A program made the translations under genes and the position numbers. This document shows, in pieces, positions 52,309 to 61,041 of a stretch of 64,000 nucleotides of DNA (the first letter of the stretch is position 1; every line of letters starts with the position of its first letter). The DNA is from Flavobacterium sp. xlx-214. Its GTDB lineage: Bacteria; Bacteroidota; Bacteroidia; Flavobacteriales; Flavobacteriaceae. The DNA lies in assembly GCF_013874595.1 (NCBI RefSeq), contig NZ_CP059431.1, forward strand, positions 1,550,001 through 1,614,000, written 5' to 3'. Under the pieces are notes generated by a model, which had not been told where the DNA came from, made no database searches, and was given only the letters and a program-made list of their open reading frames with translations.

Positions 52309-52704
52309 ATGAGTATGATATATTTAGGAATAGGTTTAGTTGCAGGAGCTGCTGTAACATATTATATGCAAAATAAAAGTACTATAGCCACAAACACTAA
52401 TAACAATAGTGAAATTGATACTCTTACTAATCAAAACAGAAAACTGAAAGAAGAGCTTTCAGATACATCTAATGAGTTAGAAAAAACAAAAACAGATTTA
52501 AAAAAACTGCGAACTGAAAGAGATTCTTCAGAAGATCAAATCGATGATTTTGAACTAGAAGTGAATAAATTAAAAAAAACAAATTCAAATTTAGCTAAGG
52601 AAATTGAAAAGTTGAAATGCGAATTGAATGAATACGAAATGTTATACAATGCAAGAAAAGAAGAAATTGTAGAATTAAAGAAGCAGTTAGAAAATGGAAA
52701 GTAA
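52309..52704 (+). CDS. Membrane-anchored coiled-coil protein
   Basis: 131 aa. N-terminal helix MIYLGIGLVAGAAVTYYM anchors it, and the rest is an almost uninterrupted coiled coil (~residues 35-131). The design is the same as the first ~150 residues of the following GTPase. It overlaps that gene by 11 bp and follows DLP1 by 2 bp, so it is part of the dynamin operon and probably hetero-oligomerises with DLP2. Confidence 0.8.
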   Translation: MSMIYLGIGLVAGAAVTYYMQNKSTIATNTNNNSEIDTLTNQNRKLKEELSDTSNELEKTKTDLKKLRTERDSSEDQIDDFELEVNKLKKTNSNLAKEIEKLKCELNEYEMLYNARKEEIVELKKQLENGK

Positions 52705-54226
52705 TATGATTATAGCAATTGTAGTTGGTTTAATTATAGGAGCATGTATGGTTTTTTTTATAAAATCTAAACCGAAAGATAATTCAGTTACAACTACAGA
52801 TAATCAAGAAGTAAGTTTTTTAAAATCAAGTATTTATACTTTAGAAAACGAAAAACAAAAACTTCTGAAAAAACTAGCTGATAATGAATCACTTTTAAAA
52901 ACAATTCAATCATCAGGAGATACTTCTTCTAATTCTAATGACTTATTAAAGGAAATTAATAAGTTAAAAGATGAAATTGAGGACATGGAAGATAGTATAG
53001 ATGATTTAGAAGCTAAAAATAAAAAAATTCGCTCTGAAAAAAACGAAATAGAAGAAAATCTTAACAACATTGAAAAAGAGAATCGTGAATTATTAACAAC
53101 AAAAGAAGACTTGTCTATAAAATTAGCCACGAAAGTAAGAGAAGCTGAAAAGGATAATAAGTCTTTAACCTTTGTCAATAGTATTTTAAATGCGAACAAT
53201 GCTTCTGATAAAGATATGGAAGAATTAGATCGTAAAACTTGGGAGATATACTCATTTATCAGTAATTCAGTTTATGATTGTCTTAAAAATCACACAGATG
53301 AAGCTGAAAATTTAGGATATTATGCTTGGGACTGGCGAAATACCGAAAAAAAGACGTGGATTAAAAATAAAAAAGTAGTTGCTATTGTAGGGGAATTTTC
53401 AGCTGGAAAAACTTCTATTGTAAATCGAATCCTTTCACAAGATGATCCTGACGCACTTTTATTACCAACAAGTAGTAAAGAAACCACAGCCATTCCCACC
53501 TATATTTCTAAATCAAAAGACTTTAACTGTCAATTTTATTCACCAGATGGAGATTTAAGAACCATCAAAAAGGAGACTTTTGAAATGGTTACCAAATCGG
53601 TATTAGATAAGGTAAATGTTTCACATTTAATAAAATACTTTGTATTGTCATACAACAACAAACATTTAGACAATATAAGTATTTTAGACACCCCTGGTTT
53701 TGGCTCAAACAGTGATGAAATCATTAAAAGAACAACCGATGTTGTAAAAGAAGCGCACGCTCTTTTTTGGGTTATCGATATCAATGCCGGAGACCTTAAC
53801 CAAACTTCTATCAAAGTAATGAAAGACCATTTGAATGGAGTGCCTTTGTATTTTATTATCAATAAAACTGATGGTAAGAGTCCCGATGATATTGAAAAAA
53901 TGAAAGAACATATCAAAAAAACTGCATTTGATAATGATATTCAATTCAAAGATATTATCAGTTTTCATAAAGACGAAAAAGTCGAAGTTTTAATGAAATA
54001 CATTAACGAAATTCAAATTGAAGAACAACCGCCACTTATGCGTTATATTCTCGATGAATTGAATTCTTGGATTAAAAAGAAAGAAAAAGAAAAAAATGAT
54101 TTAAGAAAAGAAAGAAAAGAAATTGATGATACGATTGATATAAGAGATGATAATTTTAATTTTATTAAAAATGAAATATCTTCTTCAGCAGATACAATAG
54201 AAAGATTGGTTAAAATAAATTTTTGA
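52694..54226 (+). CDS. Membrane-anchored coiled-coil dynamin-like GTPase (DLP2), open frame interrupted by TGA
   Basis: 510 aa to the TGA at 54224-54226. N-terminal membrane helix (MIIAIVVGLIIGACMVFFI), coiled coil to ~residue 155, then a GTPase domain with GEFSAGKTS (~232), DTPGFGS (~331) and NKTDG (~389). The same frame continues after the TGA for 78 codons with similar composition (GTYKIADSDYEGFIEKIRGI at the start; coiled coil; ends KDYNPNLLN) to a TAA at 54461-54463, 6 bp before the next gene. Nonsense mutation, sequence error or read-through are possible. Confidence 0.85.
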   Translation: MESNMIIAIVVGLIIGACMVFFIKSKPKDNSVTTTDNQEVSFLKSSIYTLENEKQKLLKKLADNESLLKTIQSSGDTSSNSNDLLKEINKLKDEIEDMEDSIDDLEAKNKKIRSEKNEIEENLNNIEKENRELLTTKEDLSIKLATKVREAEKDNKSLTFVNSILNANNASDKDMEELDRKTWEIYSFISNSVYDCLKNHTDEAENLGYYAWDWRNTEKKTWIKNKKVVAIVGEFSAGKTSIVNRILSQDDPDALLLPTSSKETTAIPTYISKSKDFNCQFYSPDGDLRTIKKETFEMVTKSVLDKVNVSHLIKYFVLSYNNKHLDNISILDTPGFGSNSDEIIKRTTDVVKEAHALFWVIDINAGDLNQTSIKVMKDHLNGVPLYFIINKTDGKSPDDIEKMKEHIKKTAFDNDIQFKDIISFHKDEKVEVLMKYINEIQIEEQPPLMRYILDELNSWIKKKEKEKNDLRKERKEIDDTIDIRDDNFNFIKNEISSSADTIERLVKINF

Positions 54227-54463
54227 GGAACTTATAAAATTGCTGACTCAGATTATGAAGGATTCATTGAAAAAATAAGAGGGATAATAGACCTATCATC
54301 TCAAATAAATGAACAAGTGGGATTTTATTCAGATGATATAGAAGATAAAATTAAAAATGACAATGACATTGCAGAAAATAAGTATCAATTAGCGGAACTT
54401 CATAAAGTAAAAAAAGAATTTGAAAAGTTAATCAAAGACTATAATCCCAATCTTTTAAATTAA
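54227..54463 (+). pseudogene. In-frame C-terminal continuation of DLP2 after the TGA
   Basis: 78 codons in the DLP2 frame with no ATG near the beginning. The sequence is helical and charged like the preceding coiled-coil end, and the stop is spaced normally (6 bp) before the next operon gene. It is therefore the original C-terminus of DLP2 rather than a separate gene. Confidence 0.75.
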
Positions 54464-54469
54464 AATATA

Positions 54470-56458
54470 ATGAACGAACATAATTTTCTTAAAGACATAC
54501 AAGATAAGCGTATGAATTTTAAAAAATACGCACAAAAGGCATTGCATAATCAATGGATAACCAAAGAACAATTTGATGAATTTATTTTTAAAATAGAAAA
54601 CGATAAATTGGTTATTGGAGTTATTGGACAAATGAAAGCTGGAAAATCTACTTTTTTAAATGCTTTGATTTTTAAAGATGAGGTTTTACCTGCGGCAACA
54701 ACCCCAATGACAGCATCTCTTTCTGTATTGACCTATGGAGAAGAAAAAAAATTAGAAGCCGAATTTTATACTTCACAAGAATGGGCAGAACTGAAACAAT
54801 CCGCATCATTAGACGAATCAAGTTACGAAGGTGATAACAACCAACTATCTAAGATAAAAGTGGCTAAAGAAATTATTGCAAAATCAGTTATAATAGAAAA
54901 TGAATTGCCACTATTGTTGGGTACAAAAAAAAACGATGTTTTTGAAAACCTGATTGAATATGTTGGTGCTGATGGAAAATACATTGCTATTACGAAATCG
55001 GTACGTATAGAATATCCAATGGAAGATTTAAAAGGTGTAGAGATTGTTGATACACCGGGTTTTAATGATCCCGTAGTTTCTCGTGAAGAACGCACAAAAG
55101 ATTTTTTGAAAAAAGCCGATGTTGTAATAATGTTACTTTACGCAGGAAGAGCTTTTGATGCTACCGATAAAGATATTATTTTTAATAAAGTGCGTTCAGT
55201 GGGTGTTGGTAAATTGTTAGTAGGTGTTAATAAATACGATATCAACTATGCACAAGGTGAAACCGAAACGGAAATGGTAGCAAACGTTAAAGAACAACTT
55301 TTAAAAGCATGTGAAGAACATAGTAATAACTCAATCGCAACATTAGTAAAAGATCAAGACCCTTTATTGATTTCTGCAAATATGGCATTGATGTCTAAAA
55401 TGGACTTAGCCAAAATAGGCCAAGACAAAGATTTGGATTTCTATTACAAAAAAGCATTAGATAATTTTGAAATCAGTACTCAGGCTCAGATGTACGAAAA
55501 AAGTTTAATGCCAGTATTTGAAGAAGCAATTCATGAAATCATTACAAAATCTAAAGAAGAAATTCTCATTCAAAAACCAATTAATTTAATAAAACAAATT
55601 GGTGAAGATCTTTTAGAAAAGTTGATAAAAAATAAGACACAATTTACTAACGAACTGGTTATTCTTAATAAACCAGATACAGATCTAGATGAGCTTTTAA
55701 ATAAAACAAAAAAAGCTAAAAAAAGAATAGATAGAAAATTAAACATATTAGAAATTGAAATAGATGAATTGGTAGAAAAAGAGATAGAAAATTTAATTGA
55801 TGAATTAGAGGAGTTTCTAGTTATAAATAAAAGAGAAATTAAAAGTGCAATTGATGAAAAATGGGCTTATAATCCAAATCTAGTAGATGAATTTGATCAT
55901 AAATTAAACTTATTTAAAATTAAACTTAAAATAAAATTTAATGAAAGGAACAATAAATTAAAAGCTAATTTACAGCGTGAGATTAATTATTTTATTCAAG
56001 AAATAGAAGATGCTGTCGAAGAAAATTTAGAAGATTTTGATTATAATGATTATTTAAAACATTTTAAAATCTATTTTCAAAAAAAAATCATAGATATAAG
56101 TTACGATGATCTAATAATACCCTCTGATAAAGATGTTAATAATTGGTTTCAGGAAATGTTTTTTATTAAGGAAAGTATTAAAAGATTATTAGATGATTAT
56201 TTTGAGTCTTTTAACTTGGACATTCTGAGACAAGGGATTATAGAGTTTATTGTTAATCTAAAGTTTAATATCAAAAAGAAGTTTAGCGATGATTTCATAG
56301 AAATAATAGTTGAAAAAATAGAAAAACTTGTTCAAAACAAAGATAACAAAGAGTTACAGATTAAAGATTTAGAAGCTAAGCTAGAAGCAATTAATATAAA
56401 TGAGAATAATATTAAGATGCAAATAGAGGAAATGAAAGTTTTAGAATCTATATTTTAA
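54470..56458 (+). CDS. Bacterial dynamin-like GTPase (DLP3)
   Basis: 662 aa. GTPase domain with P-loop GQMKAGKST (~residue 53), the switch threonines PAATTPMTASLSVL, VDTPGFNDP (~193) and NKYD (~253). The remainder is long helices, ending in a coiled coil (DLEAKLEAININENNIKMQI). No transmembrane helix, unlike DLP2. Last gene of the operon, followed by a strong terminator. Probably works with DLP1 and DLP2 at the membrane; the process is unknown. Confidence 0.9.
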   Translation: MNEHNFLKDIQDKRMNFKKYAQKALHNQWITKEQFDEFIFKIENDKLVIGVIGQMKAGKSTFLNALIFKDEVLPAATTPMTASLSVLTYGEEKKLEAEFYTSQEWAELKQSASLDESSYEGDNNQLSKIKVAKEIIAKSVIIENELPLLLGTKKNDVFENLIEYVGADGKYIAITKSVRIEYPMEDLKGVEIVDTPGFNDPVVSREERTKDFLKKADVVIMLLYAGRAFDATDKDIIFNKVRSVGVGKLLVGVNKYDINYAQGETETEMVANVKEQLLKACEEHSNNSIATLVKDQDPLLISANMALMSKMDLAKIGQDKDLDFYYKKALDNFEISTQAQMYEKSLMPVFEEAIHEIITKSKEEILIQKPINLIKQIGEDLLEKLIKNKTQFTNELVILNKPDTDLDELLNKTKKAKKRIDRKLNILEIEIDELVEKEIENLIDELEEFLVINKREIKSAIDEKWAYNPNLVDEFDHKLNLFKIKLKIKFNERNNKLKANLQREINYFIQEIEDAVEENLEDFDYNDYLKHFKIYFQKKIIDISYDDLIIPSDKDVNNWFQEMFFIKESIKRLLDDYFESFNLDILRQGIIEFIVNLKFNIKKKFSDDFIEIIVEKIEKLVQNKDNKELQIKDLEAKLEAININENNIKMQIEEMKVLESIF

Positions 56459-56463
56459 ACCCC

Positions 56464-56495
56464 AACCGCAAGCCCTTCGCTTGCGGTTTTTTTAT
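56464..56495 (+). terminator. Terminator of the dynamin operon
   Basis: Stem AACCGCAAGC / GCTTGCGGTT with loop CCTTC and a T run, 5 bp after the DLP3 stop. Confidence 0.92.
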
Positions 56496-56576
56496 TTTAT
56501 AAATAAAACCTATTCATCACATTATACACTCACACAATTAATTTAACACAGCCGTATATCCTATTAAATAAATTAG

Positions 56577-56584
56577 TACATTTG
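56577..56584 (+). promoter_or_regulatory. Promoter -7 box of the mevalonate kinase gene
   Basis: TACATTTG fits TAnnTTTG and lies 16 bp before the ATG. No good -33 TTG is visible. Confidence 0.5.
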
Positions 56585-56600
56585 TCTTAAAATCACAGCT

Positions 56601-57539
56601 ATGAAAGGGCCATTATTTTACTCGAAAATCTTATTGTTTGGCGAATACGGAATCATCAAAGATTCTAAAGGATTGGCTATTCCGTATAATTTTTACAACG
56701 GAGCATTAAAAATTGATGAAAATCCGAGTGAAATTGCACAAAAATCAAACAAAAGTTTAAAAGCTTTTGCTACCTATTTAAACGAACTAACCTTAAACGA
56801 ACCTGAATTGGTACAGTTTGATTTAGACGCTTTAAATACCGATGTTGATGCAGGTATGTACTTTGATTCTAGCATTCCACAAGGATACGGAGTAGGTAGT
56901 AGCGGTGCTTTGGTGGCGGCTATTTACGATAAATATGCCAGCAATAAAATTACGGTTTTAGAGAATTTAAATCGTGAGAAGTTATTAACCTTGAAAAAGA
57001 TTTTTGGAAGAATGGAATCGTTTTTTCACGGTACTTCATCAGGTTTAGATCCGTTAAACTCATATTTAAGTTTACCTATTTTAATCAATTCTAAAGATCA
57101 TATCGAGCCAACAGGAATTCCTTCTCAGAAAGAAGAGGGGCAAGGTGCCGTTTTCTTGATTGATTCTGAAATAGTAGGCGAAACAGCTCCAATGGTAAGC
57201 ATTTTTATGGATAATTTAAAAAACGAAGGTTTCCGCAATATGATGAAATCGCAGTTTGCTAAATACACCGATGCTGCTGTTGAGAATTTCTTAAAAGGCG
57301 ATTTTAAAACGCTTTATACCAATACAAAAGAGTTATCTAAAATAGCTTTAAGTCATTTTAAACCAATGATTCCAGAAAAATTTCACAATGTTTGGCAACA
57401 AGGAATTGATACCAACGATTATTACTTAAAATTGTGCGGTTCTGGTGGCGGAGGTTATATTTTAGGTTTTGCACCTGATTATGAAAAGGCTAAAGAAGCA
57501 TTAAAAGATTACAAATTAGAATTGGTTTATAAGTTTTAA
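56601..57539 (+). CDS. Mevalonate kinase (GHMP family)
   Basis: 312 aa. Starts FYSKILLFGEYGIIKDSKG (motif 1), has the ATP loop PQGYGVGSSGALVAAIYD (~residues 94-111), a segment FHGTSSGLDPLNSY, and the third motif CGSGGGGYILGF (~286-297). It phosphorylates mevalonate, the product of the reductase at 37.6 kb. The prenyltransferase gene starts 1 bp after its stop. Confidence 0.93.
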   Translation: MKGPLFYSKILLFGEYGIIKDSKGLAIPYNFYNGALKIDENPSEIAQKSNKSLKAFATYLNELTLNEPELVQFDLDALNTDVDAGMYFDSSIPQGYGVGSSGALVAAIYDKYASNKITVLENLNREKLLTLKKIFGRMESFFHGTSSGLDPLNSYLSLPILINSKDHIEPTGIPSQKEEGQGAVFLIDSEIVGETAPMVSIFMDNLKNEGFRNMMKSQFAKYTDAAVENFLKGDFKTLYTNTKELSKIALSHFKPMIPEKFHNVWQQGIDTNDYYLKLCGSGGGGYILGFAPDYEKAKEALKDYKLELVYKF

Positions 57540-57540
57540 A

Positions 57541-58470
57541 ATGGCAACATCGCGACAGCTTAAAAGAACATTATTAAAAATATTTAGTTTCTTTTCGGTA
57601 ATTCGTGGGTACAACATTATTGTTGTTATTTTAGCACAATATTTTTCGGCAATATTCATATTTGGCTCTCATTTGAGGGCCATTACTGTTTTAAAAGATT
57701 TTAATCTGTTCTTAATTATTTTAAGTAGTGCTTTGGCTATTGCATCAGGCTACATCATTAATAATTTTTATGATACAGAGAAAGATTTAATAAACCGACC
57801 CAACAAATCGCAATTAGATAAATTAGTAAGTAAAAACACACAGTTGCGTACCTATTTTGCCTTAAACTTTACCAGTGCCTGTTTGGCTTGGTTAGTATCG
57901 TGGCGGGCAGTTGCTTTTTACGCGGTGTATATTTTCTTGCTTTGGTTTTATTCACATAAAATAAAAAAGAACTATCCTATTGTAGGAAACATTACCGCAT
58001 CATTGTTGGTTTTGTTGCCTTTCTTTGGAATTTTAATGCACTTTGCTAATTTTAGCTGGGGTATTTTTGCGCACGCTTTTTACTTGTATTTAATTTTACT
58101 GATTCGTGAGTTTGTGAAAGATTTGGAAAACATTAAAGGCGATTTTGCAAACAATTATCAAACGGTACCTGTGCGTTTTGGCGCAAAAACATCTAAATAC
58201 ATCATTAGTTTTTTAACCTTACTTACTTTAGTACCTGCTTATTTGTTAATTTGGTATTACGAAGTAGGGTATATGCAGTATTATTTTTATGTAAGTAGCG
58301 GCTTGTTGCTGGCTTTTGTGATTTTTTTGTTTGATGCACAAACGCAAACCGATTTTAAAAAACTGCACATTCTACTAAAACTCATTATTATATTAGGAGT
58401 ACTTTCTATTGTGTTGATTGATCCGAATGTGATCATCAATGGAAAAAAATTAGTAACTCCTTATTTATAA
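57541..58470 (+). CDS. UbiA-family prenyltransferase (geranylgeranylglycerol-phosphate type)
   Basis: 309 aa with about eight hydrophobic helices. Both Asp-rich prenyl-diphosphate/Mg sites are visible: NNFYDTEKDLINRP (~residues 77-90) and REFVKDLENIKGD (~187-199). UbiA enzymes join a prenyl chain to an acceptor in the membrane; Flavobacteriia members of this position are usually named geranylgeranylglycerol-phosphate geranylgeranyltransferase, but the acceptor is not certain. Co-transcribed with mevalonate kinase. Confidence 0.88.
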   Translation: MATSRQLKRTLLKIFSFFSVIRGYNIIVVILAQYFSAIFIFGSHLRAITVLKDFNLFLIILSSALAIASGYIINNFYDTEKDLINRPNKSQLDKLVSKNTQLRTYFALNFTSACLAWLVSWRAVAFYAVYIFLLWFYSHKIKKNYPIVGNITASLLVLLPFFGILMHFANFSWGIFAHAFYLYLILLIREFVKDLENIKGDFANNYQTVPVRFGAKTSKYIISFLTLLTLVPAYLLIWYYEVGYMQYYFYVSSGLLLAFVIFLFDAQTQTDFKKLHILLKLIIILGVLSIVLIDPNVIINGKKLVTPYL

Positions 58471-58506
58471 AAAATCCTGAATCGTTTTGATTCAGGATTT
58501 TCTTTT
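58471..58506. terminator. Bidirectional terminator after the UbiA gene
   Basis: Stem AAAATCCTGAATC / GATTCAGGATTTT with loop GTTTT, between converging genes. Confidence 0.92.
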
Positions 58507-58975
58507 ATAAGTTCGATGTAGTTTCAATCGTCTCTTTTGGTGTGTTTTCAATAGTGATTGGTTTTGGTTTTACCCTTGCAAAGAAAAAGTACAAACACGT
58601 AATAAACCATCCCGCCCAAAATAAATAGCCACCTGCATGAAACTGACTGTTCATGTATTTATGACTGGTTTGAGTAAAATCGTAAAAAGTATAAATCAGC
58701 CCAAGCAATCCTAAAATGATTAAAATTAAATTAACCAAACTAAAGTTTTTGTACGATGTGATGCGTTTTACAATCCATAAAATAGCAATCAACAATAACT
58801 GAATGGCTAAAACAGTAGCAAAACCTTTGTACCAATGTTTCATAAAACCATATTCGGTATAAACGGTAGAAACACCAATTCTGCCAATTAACGACATTTT
58901 TGATAGTAAAATACCCGATACCAAACTGATAATTACTTGTATAAGTACTAAAACAGTCCATTTATTTTTTAACAT
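58505..58975 (-). CDS. Hypothetical four-TM membrane protein
   Basis: 156 aa with four hydrophobic helices (WTVLVLIQVIISLVSGILL; TVLAIQLLLIAILWIV; LVNLILIILGLLGLIYTFY; GYLFWAGWFITCLYFFFA). A His in the third loop (TSHKYMNSQFHAGGY) stands out. No known family recognised. A single-gene unit converging with the UbiA gene. Confidence 0.78.
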   Translation of the reverse strand: MLKNKWTVLVLIQVIISLVSGILLSKMSLIGRIGVSTVYTEYGFMKHWYKGFATVLAIQLLLIAILWIVKRITSYKNFSLVNLILIILGLLGLIYTFYDFTQTSHKYMNSQFHAGGYLFWAGWFITCLYFFFARVKPKPITIENTPKETIETTSNL

Positions 58976-59021
58976 AGCAAGTCAAATTTTAATTGTAATG
59001 TAAAGATGCTAAATATTCTCT

Positions 59022-59029
59022 TATCTTTG
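59022..59029 (+). promoter_or_regulatory. Promoter -7 box of the pseudouridine synthase gene
   Basis: TATCTTTG, exact TAnnTTTG match, 16 bp before the ATG at 59046. Confidence 0.5.
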
Positions 59030-59045
59030 TAGAAATTTTTTTGAA

Positions 59046-59963
59046 ATGAACACGCGAGGCGGAAATAACAGCAACAGAAATAATAAAAAGTCATCTTTTT
59101 CAAAAGGAGGTACGAACGATAGAAACAGACCAGGAGGCTATAAAACGAACAAGCCTTTTAAAAAGGATGAAAATAAACCATTTAAAAAGGAAGATAACAA
59201 GCCTTTTAAAAAATGGGATAAGCCTGTAAAAGCCGATAAGCCTGCTGTTTTGAAAGATGATACCATTCGTTTAAATAAATATATTGCCAATTCTGGAGTA
59301 TGTTCGCGCCGTGATGCCGATTTGTATATTCAATCGGGTAATGTTACTGTAAACGGTGAGGTGATTACAGAAATGGGTTATAAAGTAAAACCTAAAGATA
59401 AAGTTGTTTTTGATGGTGTGTTATTAAATCCTGAGAAAAAAGTATACGTTTTATTAAACAAACCAAAAGGATTTAGTGCTTCTGAAGACGAAGAATTATC
59501 AAATGCTTATGAATTGGTTCGCAATGCTTCTACCTCGTATTTAAAACCGGTTGGGCGTATGGATAAAACCACAGTTGGTTTGGTTTTGTATACCAATGAT
59601 AACGATATGATTCAGAAATTTACCAATGCAGCACAGCATTCTTCTAAATTGTACCACGTTTCTTTAGATAAAAACTTGAAGTACGAGGATTTAGAGAAAA
59701 TTCAAGCAGGTGTTTATGTAAACGATCATAAAGTTTGGGTAGAAGAAGTTTCGTATGTAGAAAATCAACCTAAAAGTGAAATTGGTATTAAACTAAAATC
59801 ATCTAACGTAAAAATGGTTCGTATGGTTTTTGAAAAATTAAATTACAACGTTATTAAGTTAGATAGAGTAATGTTTGCGGGGTTAACCAAATGGGGCGTA
59901 ACTCGTGGTAACTGGCGTTTCTTAACAGAGCAAGAGGTAATCAACTTAAAGAATTTAAAATAA
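59046..59963 (+). CDS. Pseudouridine synthase (RluB/RsuA-like) with basic N-terminal extension
   Basis: 305 aa. An unstructured Lys/Asn-rich extension (residues ~1-75) contains four KPFKK repeats. An S4 RNA-binding domain follows (RLNKYIANSGVCSRRDADLY, ~78-97), then the catalytic domain with Asp in PVGRMDKTTVGLVLYTND (~177-194). It isomerises uridine in ribosomal RNA, probably 23S; the exact site is not determined. Such basic extensions are common in the flavobacterial members. Followed by a strong terminator. Confidence 0.93.
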   Translation: MNTRGGNNSNRNNKKSSFSKGGTNDRNRPGGYKTNKPFKKDENKPFKKEDNKPFKKWDKPVKADKPAVLKDDTIRLNKYIANSGVCSRRDADLYIQSGNVTVNGEVITEMGYKVKPKDKVVFDGVLLNPEKKVYVLLNKPKGFSASEDEELSNAYELVRNASTSYLKPVGRMDKTTVGLVLYTNDNDMIQKFTNAAQHSSKLYHVSLDKNLKYEDLEKIQAGVYVNDHKVWVEEVSYVENQPKSEIGIKLKSSNVKMVRMVFEKLNYNVIKLDRVMFAGLTKWGVTRGNWRFLTEQEVINLKNLK

Positions 59964-59993
59964 AAAAAGCGTTTCAATTTGAAACGCTTTTTT
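59964..59993. terminator. Bidirectional terminator after the pseudouridine synthase gene
   Basis: Stem AGCGTTTCAA / TTGAAACGCT with A/T runs on both sides. Confidence 0.92.
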
Positions 59994-59994
59994 G

Positions 59995-61008
59995 TTATTG
60001 ATGATATCTTTTTTTGGTGAGATCTATTAAGTAATCGGTTAAATCTTTCTTTAAAAATGGAATTTCTTTCTTTAAATTAAAACGTTTTGTAGCAGTAATC
60101 ATTATTTTGGTGTTCAATAAATTTGATTGTTGCGCATCAGAATAATTCATAAACAAAGCATTTATAGGTGTAGCCATGGCAATTGTCCAATTATTATCAG
60201 AATATCCTAAAGAAAATTTACTTTGTATTTGAGGAGTTAAAATAAATTTTGAATCGTTAGTTAAAAGATTTTTTTCAAAATTTCCGTTAACTCCAACCAA
60301 TGCAGATATTCCTGTAAAATAATGTCTAAAAAAAACAAAGTTATAACCATACCCAATGGTAGGTCCAAAACTTACCAAACGTTTATCGTAATCTTTAATA
60401 TCTGAATAAAAAGAAGGAATATTCTTGGTTTTTGAATAGAAAATATTGGCTCCTAGTAAAAAACTACCTGCCGATTTCAATTGAATTTTATTGAAAGAGT
60501 TGGTTGCTGCAAACGAATATTTTTTGTGATTAAAAACATAATGTGCAGAAACACCATATAAACCAAGTTGTAAATCGGGAAATGCTTCGTAACTTTTTGT
60601 GTTTTCATTAAGTAGGTAAAAGGACTTGTATTTCTGTAAATACACATCTACAAGAAAACGTTCCCCATAATAATTGTATTTAAAATCAAAGGTTTTGGAT
60701 CTTCTTCTAGATCGATCGCCTAAAAAATTAAAACTTTGACTATAACTTAATTCTGAATTTTTCCATAAAAAACCAAGACCAATACTTGCAGGTTTGTTAG
60801 GTTCAAAAGCCCGATTGTTAAGTTCTTTGGTTGTATAATTTAAGGTTAAGCTTTCTTTTGTAAAATAAAGTTTAGTGCCATACATTTTTTTAGATTTTCC
60901 TATATAAGTACTATCAATTTGTGCTGATGATTTTAAAAAGCACAAAGAAAAAAGCAGGAAAAAAGCCAATGTTTTCAAACGATTATTACAATTGATATTG
61001 ATAAACAA
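59995..61008 (-). CDS. DUF4421-family outer-membrane protein
   Basis: 337 aa with signal peptide (LKTLAFFLLFSLCFLKSSAQ) and alternating beta strands over the whole mature part, typical of an outer-membrane beta-barrel of DUF4421 type (SIGLGFLWKNSELSYSQSF; GPTIGYGYNFVFFRHYF). Function unknown. It is 33 bp downstream of the M3 peptidase gene, with an inverted repeat between them. Confidence 0.85.
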   Translation of the reverse strand: MFININCNNRLKTLAFFLLFSLCFLKSSAQIDSTYIGKSKKMYGTKLYFTKESLTLNYTTKELNNRAFEPNKPASIGLGFLWKNSELSYSQSFNFLGDRSRRRSKTFDFKYNYYGERFLVDVYLQKYKSFYLLNENTKSYEAFPDLQLGLYGVSAHYVFNHKKYSFAATNSFNKIQLKSAGSFLLGANIFYSKTKNIPSFYSDIKDYDKRLVSFGPTIGYGYNFVFFRHYFTGISALVGVNGNFEKNLLTNDSKFILTPQIQSKFSLGYSDNNWTIAMATPINALFMNYSDAQQSNLLNTKIMITATKRFNLKKEIPFLKKDLTDYLIDLTKKRYHQ

Positions 61009-61032
61009 ATCCCAATCAATTTGATTGGGATT
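61008..61032. terminator. Hairpin between the M3 peptidase and DUF4421 genes
   Basis: Near-perfect palindrome AATCCCAATCAA / TTGATTGGGATT with a single-base centre. It reaches the ATG of the DUF4421 gene, so it could attenuate or regulate rather than fully terminate. Confidence 0.6.
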
Positions 61033-61041
61033 TTAGATTTA

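Noticed and set aside
54224-54226. Selenocysteine at the DLP2 TGA
   Set aside because: No reason for selenium in a coiled-coil tail and no obvious SECIS-type hairpin directly after the codon.
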